Below, in pieces: positions 17,100 to 26,081 of a stretch of DNA of 64,000 bases. Position numbers and translations under genes: made by a program. Origin of the DNA: Geomonas oryzae (lineage in GTDB: Bacteria > Desulfobacterota > Desulfuromonadia > Geobacterales > Geobacteraceae); NCBI RefSeq assembly GCF_004117875.1, contig NZ_RAHW01000009.1:1-64000 (forward strand). Direction: 5' to 3'. The notes below the pieces were generated by a model. The model saw only the letters and a list, made by a program, of their open reading frames with translations, did not search any database and was not told the origin of the DNA. Every line of letters starts with the position of its first letter. The stretch's first letter is position 1.

Positions 17100-19577
17100 T
17101 CAAAGTTCAGCCACAGCTTTTTGGGCGCGGGCCACGATCTCGGCGGGCTCCTCGAAACGGAACTGGAGCGGCTTTCCGAAGGTGACCGTCACCGTGCCGC
17201 GCCGGGGCAGGCTCGCCTGGTGCGGCGGAAGGATCCTGTCTGTGCCGCTGATTTTGACCGGGAGGACCGGGATGCCGAGCTCCTTGGCGATGATCCCTAG
17301 GCCCAGCTGGAACTCCTTCATGGTTCCGTCCGGGGAGTGTCCCCCCTCGGGAAAGATCAGGGTGTTCAGACCGCTGTCGGCCAGTTTCCCCATGTATTTC
17401 ACCGCACCGGAGAAACCGCCCGTTTGAGGCAGCGGGAAAAGGTTCAGAAACATGGTGCCGTACTGGTAGGCAAGGCGCCGCCATACGCGTTCAAAGCCAC
17501 GGTAATCATCGAAGAAGAACTCCTCCCAAGCTGCCGTCGCGGTGCGGTAGCGGATCTTACGCGGGAGCGCAAACATGAGCGACGGCTGGTCGAAGTAGCC
17601 CAGGTGGTTGGCCACCATGATCACCGGCCCGTCGAGCCTTGCGAGGTTTTCCCCGCCCTGCACCTCAACCTTCGCAAACAGGCGGAAGAGCGGGTAGTTT
17701 ATCAGGGCGTCCCCGATCATGCGCAGTGCGCGGACCGGTGCGGAGTTGGTCCAGAAACGGTAGTGGCCGCGATGATCTCCCTTCTCGCGACGGGAGATGA
17801 TGCGGCGTAATTCGGAGACGCGGGTCTGCGGCCCGATCTGGGAGTCCTCGATGTCCAGGCGGAACTCCTGCTCAAGGTAGTTCACCAGTTCCAGCCGCCC
17901 GATCGAGGTGAGGCCCAGGTCCGCGACCAGCAGGGACTCCTCCTTGATCTGTTCCGGATCGGCGCCGGTCACCTTGGCGAGCAGGTTCACGAGGTGGTCC
18001 CGGCTCGCACCGCCGCCCCCCTCGGCACCCCCTTTTTTCACGTGCTCCTTGACCTGGAACTTCCTGATCTTCAGCGTGGTGGTCTTAGGGAACTCCGGTT
18101 CGTTCCAGATGGTGTATCCGGTGATCTGGTGCAGCGAGTCGAGCTTCCCGTTCGCTTCGGCAAGGATCTCTTCGGGCCGTCTCCCGCTGTCGTCGAGCAG
18201 CAAAACGGCGTGCACTTCCTCGCCGGCACCGCGGTCGAGGCCGATGACGCACGATTCCTTCACTCCCGGAACCTTGTTAAGCACCCCCTCCAGCTCGTCG
18301 GGGTAGACGTTCACCCCGCCGCCGGTGACGATGAGCTCTTTTTCCCTCCCCTTGATGGTGAGCCACCCGTCCGGGGCGATCTCCCCCAGGTCGCCGGTTT
18401 TGAACCAGCCATCCTCGGTGAAGGCGGCGCGGCTCGCCTCCTCGTTCTGGTAGTAGCCGGGGAAGACGTTGTCGCCTTTTACCACCACCTCCTTCCCGTC
18501 GAGGCGAAGCTCCACGCCGGGCAGAGGCGGTCCTACGGAACCGGCCACCTGACGGTCGATGGTGTTGACGCAAAGAACCGGCGAGCACTCGGACAGCCCG
18601 TACCCCTCGAGTACGGTGAAGCCCATGGCGTCCCAGAAGCGGAAGACGTCCGGATCGAGGGGCGCCCCGCCGGAAACGAATACGGTGAAGTTGCCGCCGA
18701 ACTTCTTGTGCACCGGGAAGAAGAGCTTTTTACGCGCCCCATTGGAAAGCCGCTGCGCCTTACCGGCCAGCCAGGCGAAAACACCGTCGAGTTTCTTCTC
18801 GGCAAGCTCGCGCTCGATGGAGCTTTTCAGAAGCTGCATCAGGCGCGGCACCGACATGATGACGTAGACGTCCTCCTCCCCGAGCGCCTCCATAATGGCG
18901 GAAGGCTTCAGCGTGCGCGGGTAGATCACAGTGGCACCCCGGTAAAGCGGCGTGAAGAATCCCCCCATCTGCTCGAACATGTGCGAAAGGGGAAGAAGCG
19001 ACAGAAACGAGAAGTCGGGGGTGATGATGGGAACCCCCTCGTTTATCTGCACCATGTTGGCGACCAGGTTCCTGTGGGTCAGGATGACCCCCTTCGGGTT
19101 CCCGGTGGTACCGGAGGTGTATATGAGCTGCGCGATGTCGTCCGGTTCGGGATGCACGACATCAGGGTACGGGGCGACCTCCAGCAGAAGGTACTGGAGA
19201 TCCTCGAGGAACAGCGCATCCGGGACGTCGAGACGCTCAGGTTTGAAGCGGCTTTGCAGTACGAGCCGGGCCTTCGTGAGGCCAAGGATCGACTCGGCGC
19301 GCGCCCGGTCCGACATGAAGTCGACGGGAACGGCGATCGCGCCGCGCATTATGATGCCCCAGTAGGCGACACCCCACCAGGAGGAGTTCGGTCCCCAAAG
19401 CAGCACCCGGTCGCCCGGGGCGACGCCGCGTTGCGCAAGCAGGTTCGCCATTCTGAGCGAGAGATCCGACAGTTCGCGGTAGGAAACGGCGAAACGACGC
19501 ACGCCGGTACGGTTGATGAACGCCGTCTTGTCGCCGAGCGGTGCAAAGCTATGAAAGAGATCTACCAGAGTCCTCAT
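17100..19577 (-). CDS. acyl-AMP ligase / acyl carrier protein / PlsC acyltransferase fusion
   Basis: 825 residues in three parts. Residues 1 to about 510 form an adenylate-forming ligase: TSGTTGNPKG at 154-163, GYGLSE near 325, TGDLG near 394, and the late lysine in TTTLKIRKF. Residues about 525-595 form a carrier domain with the phosphopantetheine serine in DLGLTSIG (Ser558). Residues about 620-825 form a PlsC-type acyltransferase with NHLGYFD (657-663, the HX4D motif) and FPEGGHSPDGT. Such a chain could activate a fatty acid, load it on its own carrier and transfer it to a lysophospholipid or glycerol phosphate, like a rearranged Aas. GGAGGA precedes the ATG at 19577. The MFS gene follows closely. 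Confidence 0.88.
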   Translation of the reverse strand: MRTLVDLFHSFAPLGDKTAFINRTGVRRFAVSYRELSDLSLRMANLLAQRGVAPGDRVLLWGPNSSWWGVAYWGIIMRGAIAVPVDFMSDRARAESILGLTKARLVLQSRFKPERLDVPDALFLEDLQYLLLEVAPYPDVVHPEPDDIAQLIYTSGTTGNPKGVILTHRNLVANMVQINEGVPIITPDFSFLSLLPLSHMFEQMGGFFTPLYRGATVIYPRTLKPSAIMEALGEEDVYVIMSVPRLMQLLKSSIERELAEKKLDGVFAWLAGKAQRLSNGARKKLFFPVHKKFGGNFTVFVSGGAPLDPDVFRFWDAMGFTVLEGYGLSECSPVLCVNTIDRQVAGSVGPPLPGVELRLDGKEVVVKGDNVFPGYYQNEEASRAAFTEDGWFKTGDLGEIAPDGWLTIKGREKELIVTGGGVNVYPDELEGVLNKVPGVKESCVIGLDRGAGEEVHAVLLLDDSGRRPEEILAEANGKLDSLHQITGYTIWNEPEFPKTTTLKIRKFQVKEHVKKGGAEGGGGASRDHLVNLLAKVTGADPEQIKEESLLVADLGLTSIGRLELVNYLEQEFRLDIEDSQIGPQTRVSELRRIISRREKGDHRGHYRFWTNSAPVRALRMIGDALINYPLFRLFAKVEVQGGENLARLDGPVIMVANHLGYFDQPSLMFALPRKIRYRTATAAWEEFFFDDYRGFERVWRRLAYQYGTMFLNLFPLPQTGGFSGAVKYMGKLADSGLNTLIFPEGGHSPDGTMKEFQLGLGIIAKELGIPVLPVKISGTDRILPPHQASLPRRGTVTVTFGKPLQFRFEEPAEIVARAQKAVAEL

Positions 19578-19968
19578 ATCCGACTCCTCCGTAGGCAACC
19601 GCTTCTCCTGAACCGGGAATAGGGATCGGGAAAGTGCGGCAGGTGGCGCTTACGGTGCCGCTAAAGCAGGTACGGTGTTTGATGGTGCGTCAGGAGCATT
19701 GTCACATGCTGAGTGCACTTTGGCAACAGCCGGCGGAATGGGTTGCGAGTTTAACCGAACCAGGCTCGAATGCCAATCCGAAACGTCTTACTTCTGTTTT
19801 CAACCGAGGAGCGCAGTTGAAACGCTCCCAGCGTCCCCCTCTTGGCGAAGGTTCTTCAGAAAATACATTGGAAGCATGTATAGTTCCGTCTCTCAGCAGT
19901 GAGCCGGGCATCACGTTCCCCCCTTTGCGAAGGGTGTATAGACCGGGGACATGGGTGACACATTTGAG

Positions 19969-20079
19969 ATCGTTCCTACGGTCCTCCGTGGGAACGCACG
20001 TTAGGGACGCTCCAGCGTCCCTAAGCAGACGCCGGAGCGTCCGAGGCTTTGCGTTCCCACGCTGGAGCGTAGGAACGAT
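19969..20079. repeat. 111-bp compound palindromic repeat (MITE/REP-like)
   Basis: The outer arms ATCGTTCCTACG and CGTAGGAACGAT are perfect inverse complements. Inside are gtgggaacgca and its inverse tgcgttcccac, and a perfect 24-base core palindrome around ttagggacgctccagcgt. The gttccnacgctccagcgt family is widespread as intergenic repeats in proteobacteria; no coding capacity is present. Confidence 0.75.
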
Positions 20080-20125
20080 GTGACTACTGCCATCATGGTT
20101 GCCACGAAGTAGGAAAATGGCAAAA

Positions 20126-20164
20126 CGTCCCCCCCTTTGCGAAGGGGGGCAAGGGGGGATTTGA
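20126..20164. repeat. dispersed G/C-rich palindromic repeat
   Basis: The arms cccccctttgc and gcgaaggggggc make an almost perfect palindrome, followed by aaggggggattt, the same trailer seen in other copies. Confidence 0.65.
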
Positions 20165-20177
20165 TTTTCACAGCCAC

Positions 20178-20206
20178 AAAAAAGCCGCCCCATTAATAGG
20201 GCGGCT
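20178..20206 (-). terminator. rho-independent terminator
   Basis: On the minus strand the stem AGCCGCCC/GGGCGGCT is followed by a T run; it lies 24 bases after the stop of the glycine-zipper lipoprotein gene. Confidence 0.85.
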
Positions 20207-20229
20207 CAGGCGCGAACCTGCAAAGGAGG

Positions 20230-20475
20230 CTACCTCTGCAGGATGGACCCCTTCTCTATCTGGTTCTTGCGAATCTCGTACTCTTTTCTGTCGATCCTTC
20301 CCGCCTTGTAGTCGTCCTCCACCTGTTTCATCTGCCGGTGCGCGCTGTACTCGTACGCACCGACCCCGACCGCGGCCCCACCAAGGGCACCGCCGACCGC
20401 ACTCCCCTCCCTGGACGCACACCCGGAGGCGAGGGCCAAGGAGACCGCCGTAACGACCAGAAGCAGCTTTTTCAT
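20230..20475 (-). CDS. small glycine-zipper lipoprotein
   Basis: 81 residues. A lipoprotein signal (MKKLLLVVTAVSLALASGC, cysteine at 19) is followed by a glycine-zipper helix SAVGGALGGAAVGVGAYEY and a charged C-terminal region DDYKAGRIDRKEYEIRKNQIE that looks like a SHOCT-type oligomerisation motif. Proteins of this layout associate with the outer membrane and are often induced by envelope stress. AGGAGT lies upstream and a strong terminator downstream, so it is a single-gene unit. Confidence 0.7.
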   Translation of the reverse strand: MKKLLLVVTAVSLALASGCASREGSAVGGALGGAAVGVGAYEYSAHRQMKQVEDDYKAGRIDRKEYEIRKNQIEKGSILQR

Positions 20476-20544
20476 GGTTGCACTCCTTTTTTCAGAGGGA
20501 TTCGGGCAAAAGCCCAGATCAGCTTACCATGACGATTAGATTTT

Positions 20545-21585
20545 TCACATCTTTTCAGGACTATCACTTTCGGCCCCGGCAGGAGGGAGCGTCGAGGACG
20601 GCTCCCCTCGAAACGTCCAGTAGAGGAAGGCGAGCGAGGGGATAAGTATCAGGGCTCCGAAAGGAAGTATCGTGAGATAGGCGACCAGTGACGACCTGGG
20701 GGCTGCGGCTGCCTCAAGGGTCATCTCGCCCAGGATGAGATCCGGGGCGAGCGCAGCGGCAAAGCCCGACAGGGTGAGAACGACGGTGGCTGCGGCGGCG
20801 ACCTGCGCCCACCTGTACCTGCGCCATAGCAAAAGGAGTTGGGTCCCGACTCCGGCAAACACGGCAAGCACGACGAAAAGCATGGGCCAGGACTCGAGAA
20901 GCCTTTGGCTGAAACGGGGGGCGTAACGCAGGGCGAACGGAATCATGGCCGCGGTTGCCACCCCCAGCGCGACACCCGCAGCGATAGCCGCATCCCTGAA
21001 GTCGTTCTGAAGCGGTGGCGCCACCCGCACCGTCATGTAGACGGGGGCGAGATAGGCGCATATGGCAAGCCCGATCACCCCGCCCATGATGGTGAAGGGG
21101 GTGAGCCATACTGCGGTGCCCGTTGCCGTGACGCCGTAGTTGATGGTGATGGTTCCCGAAGCAGTCGCGGAAACGGCCATCCCCAGGGTGAAGGGGGTAA
21201 GTACGCTCGCGATCTCGAAAACGCTTGCGCTCAGCGGGACATCTCTCCCGGTTTCCCGGCCGTAATGGCGAAAGGCGAAGGCCGCCCCCCGGAAGTTTAT
21301 GCCGATCAGGGCGAGAACGAGAGGCGGCATGAGCGCTATGAACATGGCGGCGAATCCGGAGGGGAAGGCGGTGAAGAGCGTCACCACGATGAAGATGAGC
21401 CACACGTGGTTCGTCTCCCATACGGGACCGATCGCGTTGAAAAGCGCCTCGCGCTGCTCACGCGCGCGGGGACCGAAGGCGAGCGCGGTCCAAATCCCTC
21501 CTCCGAAATCGGCTCCTCCGAACAGGGCGTAGAGCATGAGTGCGACCACCAGAACCATCGCGGCAAGCGTTACTGGATCAGTCAT
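20545..21585 (-). CDS. cydB: cytochrome bd-type quinol oxidase subunit II
   Basis: 346 residues, strongly hydrophobic with about eight or nine helices. The N-terminal ADFGGGIWTALAFGPRAREQREALFNAIGPVWETNHVWLI contains the FGGG and the conserved WE.NHVW stretch of CydB. It forms the heterodimer with CydA in the inner membrane and reduces oxygen to water using quinol without proton pumping. The start overlaps the cydA stop by eight bases with a strong GGGGAGGTG site. Confidence 0.93.
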   Translation of the reverse strand: MTDPVTLAAMVLVVALMLYALFGGADFGGGIWTALAFGPRAREQREALFNAIGPVWETNHVWLIFIVVTLFTAFPSGFAAMFIALMPPLVLALIGINFRGAAFAFRHYGRETGRDVPLSASVFEIASVLTPFTLGMAVSATASGTITINYGVTATGTAVWLTPFTIMGGVIGLAICAYLAPVYMTVRVAPPLQNDFRDAAIAAGVALGVATAAMIPFALRYAPRFSQRLLESWPMLFVVLAVFAGVGTQLLLLWRRYRWAQVAAAATVVLTLSGFAAALAPDLILGEMTLEAAAAPRSSLVAYLTILPFGALILIPSLAFLYWTFRGEPSSTLPPAGAESDSPEKM

Positions 21586-22888
21586 GAGACACCTCCCCGC
21601 CCGTTTCCTTAGGCTGCCGCTGCAGCAGCCTCATGATCCCAACGGTAAGGGCAAGGTAGACGAAGAGAAAGGTGGCGAACACCAGTAGGAGCCCGTCGTT
21701 CGGGGTGACCGCCTGCGAGGTGCGCAGGTATCCCTTCACCACCCATGGCTGCCTGCCGAATTCGGTGACCATCCAGCCGCTTTCAAGTGCGATGATGCCG
21801 AAGGGGGCGGCAAAAGCGACGCACTTCAACTGCGCCCGTCCCGGCTCCGTCTCTTTTCTTCTCCAGCGCGGCCACCAGTACCAGATCAACGCGAGCGCCA
21901 TGACGAAGAATGAGCCGACCATCAGGTCGAAAAACGGGTGCACCAGGCGCGGGTCCGGCGTCGTCCCCTGGGGGAACGCGTCGAGTCCCTGCACCACGGC
22001 ATCCGGGTCCTGGTGTGCGAGGAAGCTCAAAAGTTTCGGGATCCTGATCGCGTAAGATACCGTTGCAGTTTCCGGATCGGGCCAGCCGCCGATGATGAGC
22101 GGTGCAGCGGCCGAGGTCTTGAAGTGCGCCTCCATGGCGGCAAGCTTCGCACCCTGGTTTTCCGCCACGGCGTCCGCGGCCCAGTCTCCGGTTACCAGCA
22201 TGAGCGGCGCCGCCACCAGGGCTAAGGAAAGAGAAAGGGAAAGTGCTTTTTTCCCATCCGCCTCTCCCCTACCCTTCAACAGCGCCACCGCATAAAAACC
22301 GGCCACGGCAAAGGCGGTCGCAACGTAAGCGGCCAGGGTGCCATGGACGGCCTGGTGCAGCCAAGCCTGGTTTAAGAAGGCGCGCATCGGCTGGACGTTC
22401 GCGGGAGCGCCGTCGATCATCTGGAACCCGGCGGGGGTGTTCATCCAACCGTTGGCGCTGATGACGAATACAGCCGATACAGCCGAGGCGAGAGTGAGGG
22501 GGATGGTGCAAAGAAACAGCGCACGCCTGGATAGCCGCTCTTCTCCGTATATATACAGGGCGAGAAAGATCGCCTCGGTGAAGAAGGCGAACCCCTCCAT
22601 GGAAAAGGCAAGGCCGATCATGGGGCCGCTGAAGGCCATGAACTGTGGCCAGAGGAGCCCGAGTTCGAAGGAGAGGATCGTCCCGGATACGGCGCCGATG
22701 GCGAAGAGGACCCCGGCGGGTCGGATCCAGCCCCTGGCGAGGCGATGCCATGCATCATCGCCGGTTTTCAGCGCCAGCCCCTCGGCCAGCATGAGCATAA
22801 GCGGCAGGCCGATACCGATGGTCGCGTAGACGATGTGGAAGGCAAGCGAAGCGCCCATCAGGGCACGTGCAGCAAGCAGGTTGTCCAT
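21578..22888 (-). CDS. cydA: cytochrome bd-type quinol oxidase subunit I
   Basis: 436 residues. The haem-ligand histidine lies in ASLAFHIVYATIGIG near the N terminus, GTILSFELGLLWPQF and SMEGFAFFTEAIFL carry the conserved glutamates, and GWMVTEFGRQPWVV is the CydA GRQPW signature. The quinol loop is short and AIHL-type features are absent, which fits the cyanide-insensitive oxidase (CioA) branch. In a mostly anaerobic metal reducer it would serve oxygen scavenging and microaerobic respiration. The ATG at 22888 follows GGGGA; the longer frame from 22951 has no support. Confidence 0.92.
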   Translation of the reverse strand: MDNLLAARALMGASLAFHIVYATIGIGLPLMLMLAEGLALKTGDDAWHRLARGWIRPAGVLFAIGAVSGTILSFELGLLWPQFMAFSGPMIGLAFSMEGFAFFTEAIFLALYIYGEERLSRRALFLCTIPLTLASAVSAVFVISANGWMNTPAGFQMIDGAPANVQPMRAFLNQAWLHQAVHGTLAAYVATAFAVAGFYAVALLKGRGEADGKKALSLSLSLALVAAPLMLVTGDWAADAVAENQGAKLAAMEAHFKTSAAAPLIIGGWPDPETATVSYAIRIPKLLSFLAHQDPDAVVQGLDAFPQGTTPDPRLVHPFFDLMVGSFFVMALALIWYWWPRWRRKETEPGRAQLKCVAFAAPFGIIALESGWMVTEFGRQPWVVKGYLRTSQAVTPNDGLLLVFATFLFVYLALTVGIMRLLQRQPKETGGEVSHD

Positions 22889-23111
22889 AAGGTCCCCAGT
22901 GAAGTGACGTGCGTCGGCATCTGCTGTGCGCCCGATGCGCGCTCGCCCCATATTTTTTTAAACTTTCCAAGTTTGGGGATTCAAAGAGGTTTGTCAAGCA
23001 ACTGCGGGACGCGGAGCATCAGCGTTGACTTGGAATGTTTGCGGAGCAGGGAAAGGGTGCTAAGGTTAGCCTGCTCCAACAAAAACAGCCATTTCATAAA
23101 GGAGGTCGGCC

Positions 23112-23720
23112 ATGCCACACAACAATGTTCCACATCCGGAGATGGTAGCGATGTCGGAGGAGGTGCGTCAGGCATATACGCCCCAAGTGCGCGACTACCT
23201 GGTGTCACTGTTCCCAACCTCAGAAAGTTATGATGTGTTGCATAACCGTTTCGAGAGAAGCATCACGGGATTTTACAAAGGGGATCCGGAGAAGGTAAAA
23301 GAGTGTGAAGAGGCTCGTCGCGAATTGGAGCTAGCAATGTCCGTAATCATGGCAATCCGTAAAGCTGTGAGTGTCATTGACCCCACCGTGTATGAAAAGC
23401 CAGAGGGGCCACATCAGAAGTCGTCCACCGCCGGCTCGGCATTGGCTGCGGCCAAAGATCTGAGGATACTTTACGACAGGAATGGACAGCCCTACTGCTC
23501 ATTTACCAAAATGCCGGGATCAAAGGGGCACGAGATATGGTTCTGTACAGGAGAGCCCGGCGTAGAAGCTAATTGGAGTCTGTTGATGTGGTCAACTACC
23601 TGCCAAAAGATGTATCTCAGGGGCTTAAACAGAACGCTGACCAACTATTTGAAGCTAAGGTGTAAAAGAGGCAATGAGTTAGGGCCTTGGTCGAACATGG
23701 TCATCTTACCACCCGTGTGA
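23112..23720 (+). CDS. protein of unknown function
   Basis: 202 residues starting MPHNNVPHPEMVAMSEEVRQ, preceded by AAAGGAGG seven bases upstream. The N-terminal half is helical and charged; the C-terminal half has LYDRNGQPYCSFTKMPGSKGHEIWFC and a W-rich end. No signal peptide or membrane segment is present and I recognise no family. It is one of the few plus-strand genes, divergent from cydAB, is followed by a 14-bp hairpin and then by a 20-bp tandem array, and is more AT-rich than its neighbours. Confidence 0.55.
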   Translation: MPHNNVPHPEMVAMSEEVRQAYTPQVRDYLVSLFPTSESYDVLHNRFERSITGFYKGDPEKVKECEEARRELELAMSVIMAIRKAVSVIDPTVYEKPEGPHQKSSTAGSALAAAKDLRILYDRNGQPYCSFTKMPGSKGHEIWFCTGEPGVEANWSLLMWSTTCQKMYLRGLNRTLTNYLKLRCKRGNELGPWSNMVILPPV

Positions 23721-23726
23721 CAACTT

Positions 23727-23764
23727 CCTGCACGCCCCCTCTCCGCTCGAAGGGGGCGTGCAGG
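23727..23764 (+). terminator. strong hairpin after the unknown gene
   Basis: A perfect 14-bp stem CCTGCACGCCCCCT/AGGGGGCGTGCAGG with a 10-base loop lies seven bases after the stop. There is no T run, so it may be a processing or rho-linked end rather than a classical terminator. Confidence 0.55.
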
Positions 23765-23867
23765 CATCACCTTCAAATCGGAAGCCCCCACCACCTTGGT
23801 TACGTCAACCTCTCAAGCCAACTGGTAGATCATAATCACCTGTCGACATCCAAGAACTTGGTTCAGA

Positions 23868-24145
23868 TTCGTCATTTCTGAAATTTATTCGTCGTTTCTG
23901 AAACCGATTCGTCATTTCTGAAACGGATTCATCGTTTCCGAAACGGATTCGTCATTTCCGAAACGGATTCGTCGTTTCTGAAACGGATTCTTCGTTTCTG
24001 AAAATGGATTCGTCGTTTCTGAAATGGATTCGTCGTTTCTGAAATGGATTCGTCGTTTCTGAAATGGATTCGTCGTTTCTGAAATGGATTCGTCGTTTCT
24101 GAAATGGATTCGTCGTTTCTGAAATGGATTCGTCGTTTCTGAATC
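23868..24145. repeat. 20-bp tandem repeat array, 14 copies
   Basis: The unit is ttcgtcgtttctgaaatgga. The right-hand seven copies are identical, the left-hand seven are diverged (catttc, aaacgga, one 21-mer). Two minus-strand frames are open across it because 20 is not a multiple of three and the unit has no stop, giving a spurious FRNDESISETTNPFQK periodic peptide. It lies between the unknown gene and the methyltransferase gene. Confidence 0.9.
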
Positions 24146-24185
24146 GCATGCGTCGCTCCCCAATGGGATGATCAGATATTAGATA

Positions 24186-25139
24186 TCAGGATGAGGAAGT
24201 GGGAGACTGCAGACGTGCGGCCAGAGCAGACAGGTGGCGGGCATCTGTGCCGCAGCACCCGCCAAGTATCTTGAGCCCGAGTTCCATGCCCATGGCGGCC
24301 ACCGATGCCCCGAATGCCTCCGGGGCCTCTTCAACGAGAGAAGAGCAGTTGTCCAAATCTTCCGGGCTGAGAGCCGCAGTGTTTGCGAGAAGGCCGATGA
24401 TGCGACGGCGAACTTCAGCAGACGAGTTGGTTTCATGGAGTAAGGCAGATCTGGCGAAGCTGACATGGGTGCAATTGATCATGAACGCAAGCGGTTTGGG
24501 ATCGGCTACGGCGTCTATCGCCGCTATGGCCTCCTTAAGCGGCGTTCCATCGAGGAGGGTGCCTGTCGGTCGGACCACGAAACTCACCATGTAAGGTTTT
24601 CCTGTCTTCGCCAGAGCCAGGGCAAGGCCGGTTGCTTCACTCAGAGCAGGCAGCGTGGCCGCCAAGAGAAAGTCAACCTTCGTCGCCGCGAGCTTTTCCG
24701 CCTGCCACGCATGATATTCCGCCGCCTGGTTTACCGGGAGAGCCTCGTCAGGACGGTAGGCGTCACCTTTACAACTCATCAACCCGCAGATGAGGATCTT
24801 GTCGGCGTATCCCTGGTAGCTCTGCCTCAAACCTTCCAGAAAGGCCGCGTTGTCGCCGTTCAGGTCGGTGCCCTCGAGGCCGGCCCCGGCGATCCGTTCC
24901 CTACTCGCCCGCCACGTCGGCGTGGACATGAGAAGAGGCAGTCCAGCCTGGCAGCCGATGTCGAGGTACTCCCGGCAGATCCCCTCCAGCGCTCTCCGCT
25001 TTTCTTCGTCGTAGATGAAAGCCGAGTTGACGACAAAGGGATCAAGCTCAAGCCCCTTCATGCGGCGCAGACGCTCGATTACGGCCCCCTCACCGAGAAT
25101 GAAAGGGTATCGGCTCAGCATGGTGTCGATGCTGTTCAT
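24186..25139 (-). CDS. homocysteine S-methyltransferase family protein
   Basis: 317 residues. The zinc-binding cysteines of this fold are visible in MINCTH (about residue 220) and GGCCGT (about 296-301), and the early LGEGAVIERL matches the family's start although the usual DGG-type motif is changed to EGA. The family (MmuM, BHMT, N-terminal domain of MetH) transfers a methyl group from S-methylmethionine, betaine or a corrinoid to homocysteine. Residues typical of the betaine site cannot be checked by eye. The stop lies close to the 20-bp array. It appears to be a single gene. Confidence 0.78.
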   Translation of the reverse strand: MNSIDTMLSRYPFILGEGAVIERLRRMKGLELDPFVVNSAFIYDEEKRRALEGICREYLDIGCQAGLPLLMSTPTWRASRERIAGAGLEGTDLNGDNAAFLEGLRQSYQGYADKILICGLMSCKGDAYRPDEALPVNQAAEYHAWQAEKLAATKVDFLLAATLPALSEATGLALALAKTGKPYMVSFVVRPTGTLLDGTPLKEAIAAIDAVADPKPLAFMINCTHVSFARSALLHETNSSAEVRRRIIGLLANTAALSPEDLDNCSSLVEEAPEAFGASVAAMGMELGLKILGGCCGTDARHLSALAARLQSPTSSS

Positions 25140-25306
25140 CGTCTCTCTCCCTTCTCCCGTCTTCGAAAAACGTATAACGACAGTATCTTATGCGTTTCTC
25201 CCGTGTCTATGGCAATGAGTGACATTGCGCCATTTCAAAGGTGTCCCTCTGCTCATACATATATTACCTAACTACACGCCTCCCCTGTATCGTTTAGTTA
25301 CGTTCC

Positions 25307-25334
25307 TTGACCTCCTCACCGCCGGATCTAAAAT
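25307..25334 (+). promoter_or_regulatory. sigma-70-like promoter
   Basis: TTGACC (25307-25312) and TAAAAT (25329-25334) with a 16-base spacer, about 60 bases before the isochorismatase-family gene. Confidence 0.55.
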
Positions 25335-25393
25335 TGCGTGAGCATGCTTGGAGTAGGTACCTCGGGACTCCTGGCACGCAAAGGAGGAATACC

Positions 25394-26020
25394 ATGGGCA
25401 ACAAATACGCGAAACTGTCGAAGGATAGCGCCGCAGTGCTCCTCATCGATCACCAGTCAGGTCTCATCTCCCTGGTTCAGGATTTCTCCCCGGGAGAGTT
25501 CAAGAACAACGTGCTCGCGCTGGCCGACTGCGCCAAATACTTCAAACTTCCGACTATCCTTACCACCAGCTTCGAGAGCGGCCCCAACGGTCCGCTGGTC
25601 CCGGAGCTCAAGGAGACCTTCGCCAACGCGCCATATATCCCGCGTCCCGGGCAGATCAACGCATGGGATAACGAAGACTTCGTGAAGGCGGTGAAGGACA
25701 CCGGTTGCAGGCAACTTATCATGGCCGGAGTAGTGACCGAGGTCTGCGTCGCCTTTCCCGCTCTTTCGGCGATAGAAGCCGGGTATGAAGTGTTCGTAGT
25801 AACAGACGCTTCAGGCACCTTCAACGAGGTGACGCGGCACGCGGCATGGGCGCGCATGGCGGCCGCCGGCGTCCAACTCATGAACTGGTTCGGCGTAGCC
25901 TGCGAGCTCCATCGCGATTGGCGCAACGACATCGAGGGGCTGGGCAACCTTTTCTCCAACCACATCCCGAACTACCGGAACCTGATCACGAGCTATCTGG
26001 CCAAAGTAGAAGGAAAATGA
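25394..26020 (+). CDS. isochorismatase-family hydrolase (YcaC-like)
   Basis: 208 residues. The catalytic Asp is in LLIDHQSGL, the basic residue region precedes PGQINAW, and the nucleophile cysteine is in GVVTEVCVAFPAL; the pattern GVVTEVCV plus DASGTF is that of the YcaC branch of cysteine hydrolases. Substrates of YcaC-type enzymes are unknown. AAGGAGG lies six bases before the ATG at 25394, which is preferred over the frame start at 25307. It converges with the SnoaL-like gene across a long hairpin. Confidence 0.85.
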   Translation: MGNKYAKLSKDSAAVLLIDHQSGLISLVQDFSPGEFKNNVLALADCAKYFKLPTILTTSFESGPNGPLVPELKETFANAPYIPRPGQINAWDNEDFVKAVKDTGCRQLIMAGVVTEVCVAFPALSAIEAGYEVFVVTDASGTFNEVTRHAAWARMAAAGVQLMNWFGVACELHRDWRNDIEGLGNLFSNHIPNYRNLITSYLAKVEGK

Positions 26021-26081
26021 GAAGCAAGAGTGCGAGGCGTGCATGAGCACCCTAATTGAATGACGGGTAGACGATTCCCCT

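Larger units (their letters stand above)
19578..20229. other. repeat-rich intergenic region
   Basis: No gene is supported in this 650-base gap. It contains partial copies of the G/C-rich palindrome (about 19.83-19.86 and 19.92-19.94 kb), a 111-base compound palindrome, one full G/C-rich repeat and a terminator, all listed separately. Open frames across it are short and repeat-encoded. Confidence 0.5.

Noticed and set aside
17994-19622. 542-codon plus-strand frame
   Set aside because: Antisense to the acyl ligase fusion; no ribosome site and no family character.
23868-24145. CRISPR array
   Set aside because: Units are contiguous with no unique spacers, and no cas genes are near. The same holds for the 12-bp array at 55.1 kb.
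23912-24163. Minus-strand frames encoding repeated FRNDES/ETTNPFQK peptides
   Set aside because: Two frames are equally open because the 20-bp unit has no stop in them; no ribosome site.
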